In this document: in pieces, positions 50,481-58,160 of the stretch
How the letters are laid out: every line of letters begins with the position of its first letter
How positions within the stretch are numbered: position 1 is the first letter of the stretch
NCBI GenBank assembly: GCA_963828505.1
Contig: CAWHFM010000013.1
Location: 124,001-188,000, forward strand
DNA from: Bog-473 sp963828505
GTDB taxonomy: Bacteria; Actinomycetota; Acidimicrobiia; Acidimicrobiales; RAAP-2
Direction of reading: 5' to 3'
DNA length: 64,000 bases
Translations under genes and position numbers: made by a program
The notes under the pieces: generated by a model
Seen by the model: the letters and a program-made list of their open reading frames with translations, nothing else
Databases searched by the model: none
What the model was told of the DNA's origin: nothing

Positions 50481-52136
50481 TCGAAATCCCGATCCGACCT
50501 CCAGGCGGAGCTGCGCAAGGCGCACCGCAAGGAGAAGCGACACCAGCATCGGTGGCGCCGCCGGATCCTCATCGCCCTCGGCGCCGTCGTGCTCATTGCC
50601 GTCCTGGGTGCCGCCGGGGTCTACGAGTACGCGAACTACCAGTTCAACCAGATAAAGAAGATCCACTCCAAGCATCTGGTCGCCCAGGCCCCGCCCGGGC
50701 AGCCGTTCACCATGCTCTTCGTCGGCTCGGACTCCCGGCAGTTCGTCGACGACGACAACTCCACCCAGGTCAACGCCTTTGGCACGACCGGAGACGCTGG
50801 AGGCCAGCGCAGCGACGTCACCATGGTGGCCCGGTTCGTGCCCGCCACCAAGACGGTGACCGTGCTGTCGATCCCTCGCGACCTCTGGGTCGACATCCCC
50901 GGCGACGTCAACGACATCTCGGGGATGAACCGCATCAATGCGGCGTTCAACTCGGGCCCGGACCTACTCATCCAGACCATCGAGGAGGACCTCGGCATCT
51001 CCGTCAACCACTACGTGGCGGTGGGCTTCCCGGGCTTCTCGGGCATGGTGAACGCGCTCGGCGGCATCACCATGGACTTCCCGACCCCGGTCAAGGACCA
51101 GTACACGGGGCTCGACGTCACGACGACCGGCTGCCAGACGGTCAACGGGACCGTCGCCCTGCAGCTCGTGCGCAGCCGCCACCTGTACTACATGGACCAG
51201 TACGGCAACTGGGACTACGACGGTCAGTCGGACTTCAGCCGCATCCAGCGTCAGGACGCCTTCTTCCGCGCCGTGCTGGCCAAGGTGAACACGCTCTCCC
51301 TGACCAACCCGCTCGCCGTCAACTCGTTCGTCTCCGCCGCCGTGGGGAACCTGACCATCGACGACACCCTGAACGAGGGCGACCTCCTCCACCTGGCGGA
51401 GCAGTTCAAGGGCCTTCCGTCGACACACTTCATCACCGAGACGCTGCCGACGACCGCGTACGTGACCTCCGGCGGTGCGGACGTGTTGCAAGAGGCACAG
51501 CCCTGGGCCGACGAGATGATCAACTCGTTCAAGCAGCTGGGCCTGCCCACGCCCAAGCCGGCGCCGACGACCACCACGACCGTTCCGGCCGTGCCGCGCG
51601 CCCAGATCGACGTCCAGGTCCTGAATGCGTCCACCACCAACGGGCTGGCGCACTCCACGGGAACGGCCCTGGCCCTCCAAGGGTTCCGCATCGCCGAGAT
51701 CGGGGACGCCACCACGTCGCTGCCTTCGAGCACATCGGTGATCCAGTACGGTCCCGGCCAGCTCCAGGCGGCGCACACGCTGGGGGCCGCCCTGAACGGA
51801 CCGGTGACCTACACCGAGGTGGCGAGCCAGAGCGGGCAGACGTTGACGTTGCTGGTGGCCGGGCCGCAGCTCACCGTGATCCCATCGGGGGCAACGGCGA
51901 CCACGAGCACGACCACCCCGGCCGGGCCGACGACGAACACCACGACGACCATCCCTGCTGACGTCTACACGAACGCGCAGCAAGAGCCCTGGAACCCCTA
52001 CCCGTGCACGCTCGGCGCGACGTCGCAGGTGACGGCCACGACTCCCGCTCCGACACAGCCGACGGCGAAGAAGTCGCCCGGGACGAAGCCCGGCGGCCGG
52101 GTACCGGCGTCGTCGACGACTTCGACGACGTCCTGA
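50463..52136 (+). CDS. LytR-CpsA-Psr (LCP) family cell-wall ligase
   Basis: A 557-residue membrane protein. A basic N-terminus and a helix at about 30-55 (ILIALGAVVLIAVLGAAGVY) are followed by an extracellular LCP domain: FTMLFVGSDSR, GGQRSDVTMVARFVPATKTV, VLSIPRDLWVDIPG and NGTVALQLVRSRH. A LytR_C domain follows (IDVQVLNASTTNGLAHSTGT). The tail is Thr/Pro-rich. LCP enzymes attach glycopolymers to peptidoglycan or other envelope acceptors. GTG 50463 is chosen because upstream sequence has no homology. Confidence 0.9.
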   Translation: MTLDDSSKSRSDLQAELRKAHRKEKRHQHRWRRRILIALGAVVLIAVLGAAGVYEYANYQFNQIKKIHSKHLVAQAPPGQPFTMLFVGSDSRQFVDDDNSTQVNAFGTTGDAGGQRSDVTMVARFVPATKTVTVLSIPRDLWVDIPGDVNDISGMNRINAAFNSGPDLLIQTIEEDLGISVNHYVAVGFPGFSGMVNALGGITMDFPTPVKDQYTGLDVTTTGCQTVNGTVALQLVRSRHLYYMDQYGNWDYDGQSDFSRIQRQDAFFRAVLAKVNTLSLTNPLAVNSFVSAAVGNLTIDDTLNEGDLLHLAEQFKGLPSTHFITETLPTTAYVTSGGADVLQEAQPWADEMINSFKQLGLPTPKPAPTTTTTVPAVPRAQIDVQVLNASTTNGLAHSTGTALALQGFRIAEIGDATTSLPSSTSVIQYGPGQLQAAHTLGAALNGPVTYTEVASQSGQTLTLLVAGPQLTVIPSGATATTSTTTPAGPTTNTTTTIPADVYTNAQQEPWNPYPCTLGATSQVTATTPAPTQPTAKKSPGTKPGGRVPASSTTSTTS

Positions 52137-52146
52137 CCTCTCCGAG

Positions 52147-52386
52147 TTAGGCCGACTTGCGGCGCTGGCGCACGATCCGCCGGCGCTCGCGCTCGGTCGT
52201 GCCTCCCCAGACGCCCTCGCGCTCGCGATGAGCCAGGGCATGCTCCAGGCACGCCTGGCGGACCGGGCAGACGGCGCAGACAGCCTTGGCCTCGGCCGCG
52301 TCGGCCTCGTCCTCGGTCACGGGGTAGAACGCCTCGACGTCCAAACCCCGACAGGCTGCTTGCTTACGCCACGTGGCGGCGATCAT
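52147..52386 (-). CDS. WhiB-family iron-sulfur transcription factor
   Basis: A 79-residue WhiB protein from ATG 52386 (MIAATWRKQAACRG); a GTG at 52395 would add three residues. Cys12, Cys37, Cys40 and Cys46 bind the [4Fe-4S] cluster, and GVWGGTTERERRRI is the family turn that contacts sigma factor region 4, followed by a basic DNA-binding tail (RIVRQRRKSA). WhiB proteins are restricted to actinobacteria and their phages. The leader upstream is about 100 bases. The subgroup (WhiB1/2/4 type) is not certain. Confidence 0.92.
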   Translation of the reverse strand: MIAATWRKQAACRGLDVEAFYPVTEDEADAAEAKAVCAVCPVRQACLEHALAHREREGVWGGTTERERRRIVRQRRKSA

Positions 52387-52500
52387 GGGAAACACATCCT
52401 CGGAAAACAGAATCTGAGCGGTGGATACTTACGTTCGCCCTGCTCGGAGGACCCTTTTCGGGCGAGCCGAAATCATCAGCTCCGAAAACGGCGAACGGAA

Positions 52501-52530
52501 AGTATGGCTTACGACTGTGGCGCCTGTAAA
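52501..52530 (-). promoter_or_regulatory. candidate whiB promoter
   Basis: On the minus strand TTTACA (52525-52530) and CATACT (52501-52506) are separated by 18 bases. Transcription from here would give a leader of about 100 bases before ATG 52386. The region between contains no gene but includes the AT-richer stretch GAAATCATCAGCTCCGAAAA. Long leaders are known for some whiB genes, but no attenuator is obvious here. Confidence 0.4.
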
Positions 52531-52540
52531 GACTTCTGCA

Positions 52541-52555
52541 CAGGAATTGTTCCTG
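52541..52555 (-). terminator. small hairpin after the DUF3501 gene
   Basis: CAGGAA-TTG-TTCCTG is a 6-bp inverted repeat with a 3-base loop, beginning two bases after the DUF3501 stop. It may terminate the peroxide-defence operon, which would otherwise read into whiB on the same strand. The stem is short, so confidence is limited. Confidence 0.35.
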
Positions 52556-52556
52556 C

Positions 52557-53231
52557 TCAGCCCATGGGCAGCCGCTTTGTTGTGCCGCGGAGGTCCCCGA
52601 GGAGCTCCGCCCTGACCTCGGGGGTCAGCACCGTCCGGACCTCGTAGGCGGGGTGCGTGGCCACGAGCGCCACCTCGGCCGCAGCGGCGAAGGCGTCCAC
52701 CTGGGCCTCGGAGAAGGCGAAGCGGAGGTAGTGGACCGCCGGGGTCACCGTCTCGCGGGTCAGGGCGGAGGCGTGTTGCGCCTCCGGGGCGCTCATCACC
52801 AGCTCGGCGCCGAACGCCACTCCGACATGCCGCTCGATCCCGACGAGCGCGGGCAGCCAGCCCCGCAGCGCCTCCTCCGAGGTGAGCTCGATGAACAGCG
52901 TGGCCGACAGCTCGCCCACGCTCGGCAGGAGGCGGTTGTAGATGTCGAGCTCGGTCTGGATGCCCTCGTCGCTGATGATCTTCTCCGCCCGTGCCATCTC
53001 GTGGATCTGGAATCGCACGGTGTCCGCGCACTCGAAGACCAGGGTCATGATGGAGCCGAGCGCCACCCGCCGCTCGCGCTTGTGGGCGATCACGCGGGCC
53101 CGGTAGCTCTCTCGCACCCGCTCGTAGGCTCGCAGGTCGAGCACGTCAAGCAGGGTCAAGGGGGCTCCGGCAGGCTCGGCCACCGCTCCCCCCGTCGACC
53201 CGGCAACGACTCCCCCCGCCGACCCGGTCAC
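52557..53231 (-). CDS. DUF3501 family protein
   Basis: A 224-residue protein from GTG 53231, which overlaps the upstream FeS gene by four bases. After a Gly/Ala-rich start of about 25 residues the family core begins LTLLDVLDLRAYERVRESYR, then RRVALGSIMTLVFECADTVR and FQIHEMARAEKIISDEGIQT. DUF3501 proteins are found next to rubrerythrin and a cysteine-rich FeS oxidoreductase in many bacteria; the function is unknown but linked by context to peroxide handling. Confidence 0.85.
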   Translation of the reverse strand: MTGSAGGVVAGSTGGAVAEPAGAPLTLLDVLDLRAYERVRESYRARVIAHKRERRVALGSIMTLVFECADTVRFQIHEMARAEKIISDEGIQTELDIYNRLLPSVGELSATLFIELTSEEALRGWLPALVGIERHVGVAFGAELVMSAPEAQHASALTRETVTPAVHYLRFAFSEAQVDAFAAAAEVALVATHPAYEVRTVLTPEVRAELLGDLRGTTKRLPMG

Positions 53232-54577
53232 CGCTGCCCCGCCGACCCGAGCCCGTAAGCCCGTGCCACCAACTGCATCGGGTGCTGCGGCGTCGTCCCG
53301 GTCTCCTGGAGGATGGAGCCGTTGGCGAGATGGCAGTCCCCGCACACCACCTCGTTCCCGGCCGCCTGAATGTCGCGACCGAGGGGTGCGGCGACCTGGC
53401 GAGCCAGCTCGTAGTTCTCGGCCCGATACCCCCAGGTCCCGTCGATGCCCGAGCACCGCTGCACCAGCGTGCACTTCACGCCGGCCACCTTGAGGAGATC
53501 ACGACCGCGCAACCCCGCGTTCTGCGCCTGGAGGTGACACGCCACGTGGTAGGTCACGGAGTCGGGCACGGCACCGGACTCACGGCCCGGGAACTCGTCA
53601 CGCAACTCGAAGGGGTCGCCCCGGTCGCGGTGGCGTTTGACGAGATACTCGGCCGAGTCGTACGTATGCGTCGCCACCAGCTCGGCCTCGGGGCCCGGGA
53701 CGTACATCGGGTAGTCTCGCTTGAGCACGTAGGCGCAGGTCGGCTGGGCCACGATCACGTCGCGGCCCGCCCGGACGTCGGCCGCCAGCACGGCGACGTT
53801 GCGCCGCGCCGCCTTGGTGAACTCCCCGACATCGCCCGAGTGCAGCCACGGCGCCCCGCAGCATCTCGCGCCCTCGGGCAGCGAGCACTCCAGGCCGTTG
53901 TGCTCGTAGACCTCGATGATCGCCTTGGCGACGTCGGGCGCCATGTACTCGACGAAGCAGGTGGGGAACACCGCCACGGCTCCGGTTCGGCTCGGCGCGG
54001 CGGCCTGACCCCTCCCGCCCGCATCAGGAGCGTCGGGACGTCTGCGGCGGAACCACGTGGTGAACCGCTCCCGGGCGTACGGCGGCAGGAGTCGTTCCGC
54101 CGCGATGCCGATCGTCTTCTCCATCACCCGTCGCGGCAGTGAGCCCGGCGTGCCCGTGGCCCAGTTGACCACCGGCGCGGCGGCCACCGAGACCGTTCCG
54201 AGCAGGTCGGTCCTGCCGAGGAACTGGTCGGTGAGGCGTTCCTTGACCGCCACGCCCTGCGCCTTGCGGACGGCGTGGACCCGGCTCATGAGCCGCGGGA
54301 AGTCGAGCTCCCATTCGTGCGGAGGCACGTAGGGGCACTTCACGTAGCAGAGCTTGCATTGGTAGCACTCGTCGACCACCTGGTCCCGCTCGCCATCGGT
54401 CAGCTTCGAGACGTCCCCGTCGTTGGCGTCGATGAACGAGAACATCGACGGGAACGACGGGCACAGGTTGAAACAGAGCCGGCACCCTTGGCAGAGATCG
54501 AAGACCCGGTCGACCTCCTCGCGAAGGGCGACCGGATCGAAGTACTTCGGGTCCGTCGGGTCGTAGATGGCAGTCAC
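53228..54577 (-). CDS. cysteine-rich (CCG-domain) FeS oxidoreductase, GlpC/HdrD-like
   Basis: A 449-residue protein. Two ferredoxin-type 4Fe-4S sites are at the N-terminus: CQGCRLCFNLCPSF (about 29-42) and CYQCKLCYVKCPYVPPHEW (about 71-89). Two C-terminal CCG-type domains follow (PEGARCCGAPWLHSG, then VQRCSGIDGTWG with HVACHLQAQNAGLRG). Such proteins pass electrons to or from quinone, flavin or thiol partners. In the rubrerythrin-Fur-DUF3501 context it probably supplies electrons for peroxide reduction. Spacing to rbr is about 40 bases. Confidence 0.88.
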   Translation of the reverse strand: MTAIYDPTDPKYFDPVALREEVDRVFDLCQGCRLCFNLCPSFPSMFSFIDANDGDVSKLTDGERDQVVDECYQCKLCYVKCPYVPPHEWELDFPRLMSRVHAVRKAQGVAVKERLTDQFLGRTDLLGTVSVAAAPVVNWATGTPGSLPRRVMEKTIGIAAERLLPPYARERFTTWFRRRRPDAPDAGGRGQAAAPSRTGAVAVFPTCFVEYMAPDVAKAIIEVYEHNGLECSLPEGARCCGAPWLHSGDVGEFTKAARRNVAVLAADVRAGRDVIVAQPTCAYVLKRDYPMYVPGPEAELVATHTYDSAEYLVKRHRDRGDPFELRDEFPGRESGAVPDSVTYHVACHLQAQNAGLRGRDLLKVAGVKCTLVQRCSGIDGTWGYRAENYELARQVAAPLGRDIQAAGNEVVCGDCHLANGSILQETGTTPQHPMQLVARAYGLGSAGQR

Positions 54578-54616
54578 AGCGGCTCCGCCGCCCTGGGCCT
54601 CCGCCTCAGCCTCGGC

Positions 54617-55036
<420 letters not shown>

Positions 55037-55068
55037 CTTGAGGTTGTTCCCTTTCTCTGGTTCTCTGA

Positions 55069-55127
55069 TTTGTTCGGTCTGGGTTTGTTCGGTCTGGGGT
55101 TGTTCGGTCTCGGGCTCGGTCTCGGGC
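55069..55127 (-). repeat. 15-bp tandem repeats in the fur-rbr gap
   Basis: TTTGTTCGGTCTGGG (plus strand) occurs at 55069-55083 and 55084-55098, with a third variant at 55099-55113 and shorter GCTCGGTCTCGG copies after it. The repeats fill most of the 94-base gap between the fur stop and rbr start. In the rbr frame the minus strand is open and reads ETEPETEQPQTEQTQTEQ, so it might encode an N-terminal extension if an upstream start were used. Confidence 0.8.
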
Positions 55128-55130
55128 TCG

Positions 55131-55550
55131 TCAGACGCGGCACTGGTCGCACAGCCCACGGAAAACCACCTCGGCGCTCTGCACGTCGAACCCCTGGGAC
55201 GCCCGCGGCGGGACGCGGAGCCCGGGGATGTCCACCGCCAGGTCGCGTACCTTGCCACACGAGCGGCAGACCAGGTGGTGGTGGGAGTCCTCGACGTTGG
55301 GGTCGAAACGCGCCGAACCCGTCCCGACGTCGACGACAGAGATCGCGCCCAGGTCGACCAGGTCGTTGAGGGTCTGGTACACGGTCTTGAGGGACACGTG
55401 GGGCATCTCTCGGAGTACGCGCTCGTGCACATGCTCCGCCGAGGGATGGGTCACGTCACCCTGTAGGGCGCGGAAGATGCACTGGCGCTGGGCGGTGATC
55501 TTGCGACCGTGCGCCCGGAAGAGGTCGGTCAACGCGTCGGGCGACTCCAT
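55131..55550 (-). CDS. Fur/PerR-family metalloregulator
   Basis: A 139-residue Fur-family repressor. The winged-helix domain has RKITAQRQCIFRALQGDVTH, PSAEHVHERVLREMPHVSLK and TVYQTLNDLVDLGAIS. The dimerisation domain carries the metal-site HHHLVCRSCGKVRDL and a second CxxC (CDQC) for structural zinc. Given rubrerythrin downstream, a PerR-type peroxide sensor is the likely role. A TGACAA-ACG-TTGTCA dyad lies 34 bases upstream of the ATG, suggesting autoregulation of the operon. Confidence 0.9.
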   Translation of the reverse strand: MESPDALTDLFRAHGRKITAQRQCIFRALQGDVTHPSAEHVHERVLREMPHVSLKTVYQTLNDLVDLGAISVVDVGTGSARFDPNVEDSHHHLVCRSCGKVRDLAVDIPGLRVPPRASQGFDVQSAEVVFRGLCDQCRV

Positions 55551-55583
55551 GGCCCCGTCACCCTAGCGGCCGCGATCCCGTAA

Positions 55584-55598
55584 TGACAACGTTTGTCA
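55584..55598 (-). promoter_or_regulatory. Fur/PerR-type box upstream of the peroxide operon
   Basis: TGACAA-CGT-TTGTCA on the plus strand is a perfect 6-3-6 inverted repeat about 34 bases before the fur start; on the minus strand TTGACA at its edge could be a -35 element. The composition and position fit a Fur-family operator. No second copy of this sequence was noticed elsewhere in the window. Confidence 0.65.
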
Positions 55599-55671
55599 AA
55601 ATCGACTGATCGAAGTGAGCTCCCGGGACGGATCTCGTCGAACGCGCTCGCGAATCGGCGCGAGACACGTC

Positions 55672-56199
55672 TCAGGGATCGTGTTTTCCCTCCCGTTCCA
55701 GCTGGTGCATGTTGAAGAGCGCGTGCAAGCGGATGCCCTCGGCGGCAACGACGTCCCCACCGCCACCCTCTCGGTCGATGACGCAGAGGGCGTCTTTCAC
55801 CACCGCCCCTTCAGACCGAAGGTCCTGCGCCGAGAGGACCATCTGCCCGCCCGTCGTGACCACGTCCTCAATGATGAGCAGGCACTTCCCCGAGACGTCG
55901 CCGCCCTCGCACACCTGCTCGGTGCCGTACCTCTTCGGTTCTTTGCGTACGAAGAAGACAGGCAGCCCGGTCACCGACGAGAGCATGGTGGCGAGCGGGA
56001 CGCCGCCGAGCTCGAGCCCGGCCAGGCCGTCGACTCCATCGGGGACGAGGGGGACCAGGGCCTCGACGACGTCGCCGAGCAGGACCGGGTCCGACTCGAA
56101 GCGGTACTTGTCGAAGTAGTGGTCGGCCGTACGTCCCGAACGCAGGACGAACGTGCCCGTCAGGTGCGATGCCGCGTAGACGCGGGCGGCCAGCGTCAT
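55672..56199 (-). CDS. pyrE: orotate phosphoribosyltransferase
   Basis: PyrE makes OMP from orotate and PRPP. The 175-residue protein starts at ATG 56199 (MTLAARVYAASHLTGTFVLR) and contains DHYFDKYRFESDPVLLGDVV, GGVPLATMLSSVTGLPVFFV and the PRPP motif CLLIIEDVVTTGGQM. A longer upstream frame exists but has no homology. It is a monocistronic-looking gene; other pyr genes are absent from the window. Confidence 0.94.
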   Translation of the reverse strand: MTLAARVYAASHLTGTFVLRSGRTADHYFDKYRFESDPVLLGDVVEALVPLVPDGVDGLAGLELGGVPLATMLSSVTGLPVFFVRKEPKRYGTEQVCEGGDVSGKCLLIIEDVVTTGGQMVLSAQDLRSEGAVVKDALCVIDREGGGGDVVAAEGIRLHALFNMHQLEREGKHDP

Positions 56200-56380
56200 G
56201 GCGCTATTGTTGCCGCTCTGCTCCGCCCCGGCACTCGGGCCTAGGGAACGGAGGACTTCAGCCGAGCCGGGCCAGGCCAGAGATGGACCGAGTCCCGGGG
56301 TGCTCGACGGGTACGGGACCGCCTCCCATGAGGTCGAGCAGCACTCGGGGTGCGCCCGCAGCATCTGCTCATGTCCGGTG

Positions 56381-56902
56381 TCACGGACAGGTGGGATCGA
56401 GCAGCTCGACCGTCCAGCCGAGGGTGATGCGTCGCTGGCCGGTGGAGGCGACGATGGCCCACTCACGCGGTGACCAGGAGAAGATCGCCTCCTGCCCGAA
56501 CCGGGCGGCGAGCGCGCACGCGTCCGAATCCGACATCCCCGACACCGCCACCCCCTCGTCGCGGTACCCAGATTCGGCGTCGTAGCCCGATGCCGGCCAG
56601 ATCGAGACCGGAGTCGCTCCCGCCCGTGAGCGGAGCTCCAACTCGAGCTCGGCCTGACGCCGCCGGTTCGCCCCGACACCGGGCCGCTCGCCGCCGGGGT
56701 CCCAAGCGGTCATGACGTGGACGCGTTCGGAGCGGGGCCACGGCCACGACGCCACCTCCCCCGCCGGCGCGGCTCGCACCACCAGGACCTCGCGCCGCGC
56801 CCGGCGTATCCGGACCTCGATCCGGGCGTAGGAAGCCCACGCATCGTCGGGGGGCAGGCGCGGGCCTCCGTCGGGTGGCGGGCACGCCGTTGAGGACACC
56901 AC
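56381..56902 (-). CDS. DUF3293 family protein
   Basis: A 173-residue protein. The core VHVMTAWDPGGERPGVGANR, then RRQAELELELRSRAG, YRDEGVAVSGMSDSDACALA and ARFGQEAIFSWSPREWAIV matches the DUF3293 pattern of an Ala-Trp-Asn/Asp-Pro motif followed by FGQ-x-AIF. No activity is known. It is 181 bases upstream of pyrE on the same strand; the gap between shows no gene. The start at GTG/ATG 56902 is uncertain and may be further in. Confidence 0.7.
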   Translation of the reverse strand: MVSSTACPPPDGGPRLPPDDAWASYARIEVRIRRARREVLVVRAAPAGEVASWPWPRSERVHVMTAWDPGGERPGVGANRRRQAELELELRSRAGATPVSIWPASGYDAESGYRDEGVAVSGMSDSDACALAARFGQEAIFSWSPREWAIVASTGQRRITLGWTVELLDPTCP

Positions 56903-56970
56903 GGCAGAACGCTACGCATCGGATCGGGACACGGCTTGCAGCGCATCCGCGTCGCACCCAACATGGCTCC

Positions 56971-58119
56971 ATGGCCCCGCCGCCGAGTCAGAGCTCGCTC
57001 TCCGTGCTGCTCTCACAAGCGCTCGTCGCCCTGACGATCGAGATGGACAACGAGGCTGAAGTGCGCCTGTCGCATTCCACCACCCGCCACGGGAGCGACG
57101 GCGGTGAGGGGCAGCGGGGACCTTGGCTCACGTCGTTCGCCATGTACGCCAACGTCTTGCGGTATGTCGACGACGGAGGGACGACGGTGGGGCTCGTGGC
57201 GGAGCGGGCGCGGACAAGCCGACTCCAGCTGGCCGGGCTGCAGCGGTGGGGCTACCTGACGGTCCAACCGCCGGCGGGCAAGACCCTGCGGACGCCCCCC
57301 CAGGCCGAATGCATCCTGCGGCTCACCGCCGGGGCCCGGCGTGCGCGCACCGTCTGGGCCGAGGTGCCCGCGGTCGTGGAGAGTCGCTGGCACGGCCGCT
57401 TCGGCCACGATGCGGTCCACGGCCTCCGCCACGCGCTCGCGGACCTGTTCGACGCGCTTCCTTATGACCCTCCGGCCTACCTCCCCATCGTGTTCCCGAC
57501 GGCCAACGGAAGGGCCGAGCCACTGTCTCCGCGGGCGCCGGCCCAGACGAGCGGGTCGTCGGGGAAGGCCGGGACGCAGGCGGAACTGCCGGCGCTCCTC
57601 TCGGGCGTCCTGTTGTCCTTCACCGTCGACCTCGAAGCCGAAGCCCGGATCGCCATGCCCATCGCGGCGAACACCCTGCGCGTCCTGCGGCCGGTGCCTG
57701 ATCCCGAGCCGGTTCGTCTGCGCGACCTCCCTCGCCTGACGGGTGTCTCCAAGGAGGCCAACGCCATGTGCACCGGTTGGCTCGAGCGCCACGGATGCGC
57801 CGAGGTCGTGGCGGATCCGTCGGGCATCCGGGGCAAGGTTGTCCGGCTGACCGTGAAGGGACAGGGGGGCCAGGCCAAGCACCGGCGCCTTCTCGGCTCG
57901 ACGGAGGCGGCCTGGCGCGCCGCGTACGGTGCAGGTCCCGTCGAACGTTTGGTGGCCGCGCTGGCACCGATCGTCGGCGACGGGACGCTCATTTCGTCGC
58001 CTCTTTCCGCTGGGCTGGAGCCGTCCGAGGGCAACTGGCGCGCCTCGGTGCGCCGGCCCGCCACGTTGCCGCACTACCCCATGGTGCTGCACCGGGGCGG
58101 GTACCCCGACGGCAGCTGA
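56971..58119 (+). CDS. unknown protein with two duplicated winged-helix-like halves
   Basis: A 382-residue soluble protein from ATG 56971. The N-terminal half (LLSQALVALTIEMDNEAEVR, then VGLVAERARTSRLQLAGLQR, WGYLTVQPP) and the C-terminal half (LLSGVLLSFTVDLEAEARIA, then VRLRDLPRLTGVSKEANAMC, ERHGCAEVV, GKVVRLTVKGQG) share the same layout, so the protein appears to be an internal duplication of about 190 residues. Each half looks like a MarR/wHTH-type module (helix-turn-helix, then a basic beta wing). I recognise no named family. It is divergent from the DUF3293 gene and followed by glpD. Confidence 0.7.
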   Translation: MAPPPSQSSLSVLLSQALVALTIEMDNEAEVRLSHSTTRHGSDGGEGQRGPWLTSFAMYANVLRYVDDGGTTVGLVAERARTSRLQLAGLQRWGYLTVQPPAGKTLRTPPQAECILRLTAGARRARTVWAEVPAVVESRWHGRFGHDAVHGLRHALADLFDALPYDPPAYLPIVFPTANGRAEPLSPRAPAQTSGSSGKAGTQAELPALLSGVLLSFTVDLEAEARIAMPIAANTLRVLRPVPDPEPVRLRDLPRLTGVSKEANAMCTGWLERHGCAEVVADPSGIRGKVVRLTVKGQGGQAKHRRLLGSTEAAWRAAYGAGPVERLVAALAPIVGDGTLISSPLSAGLEPSEGNWRASVRRPATLPHYPMVLHRGGYPDGS

Positions 58120-58160
58120 CGCCCGGCTGGGCGCCGGACCGGATGTGGCAGTCTGGACCG

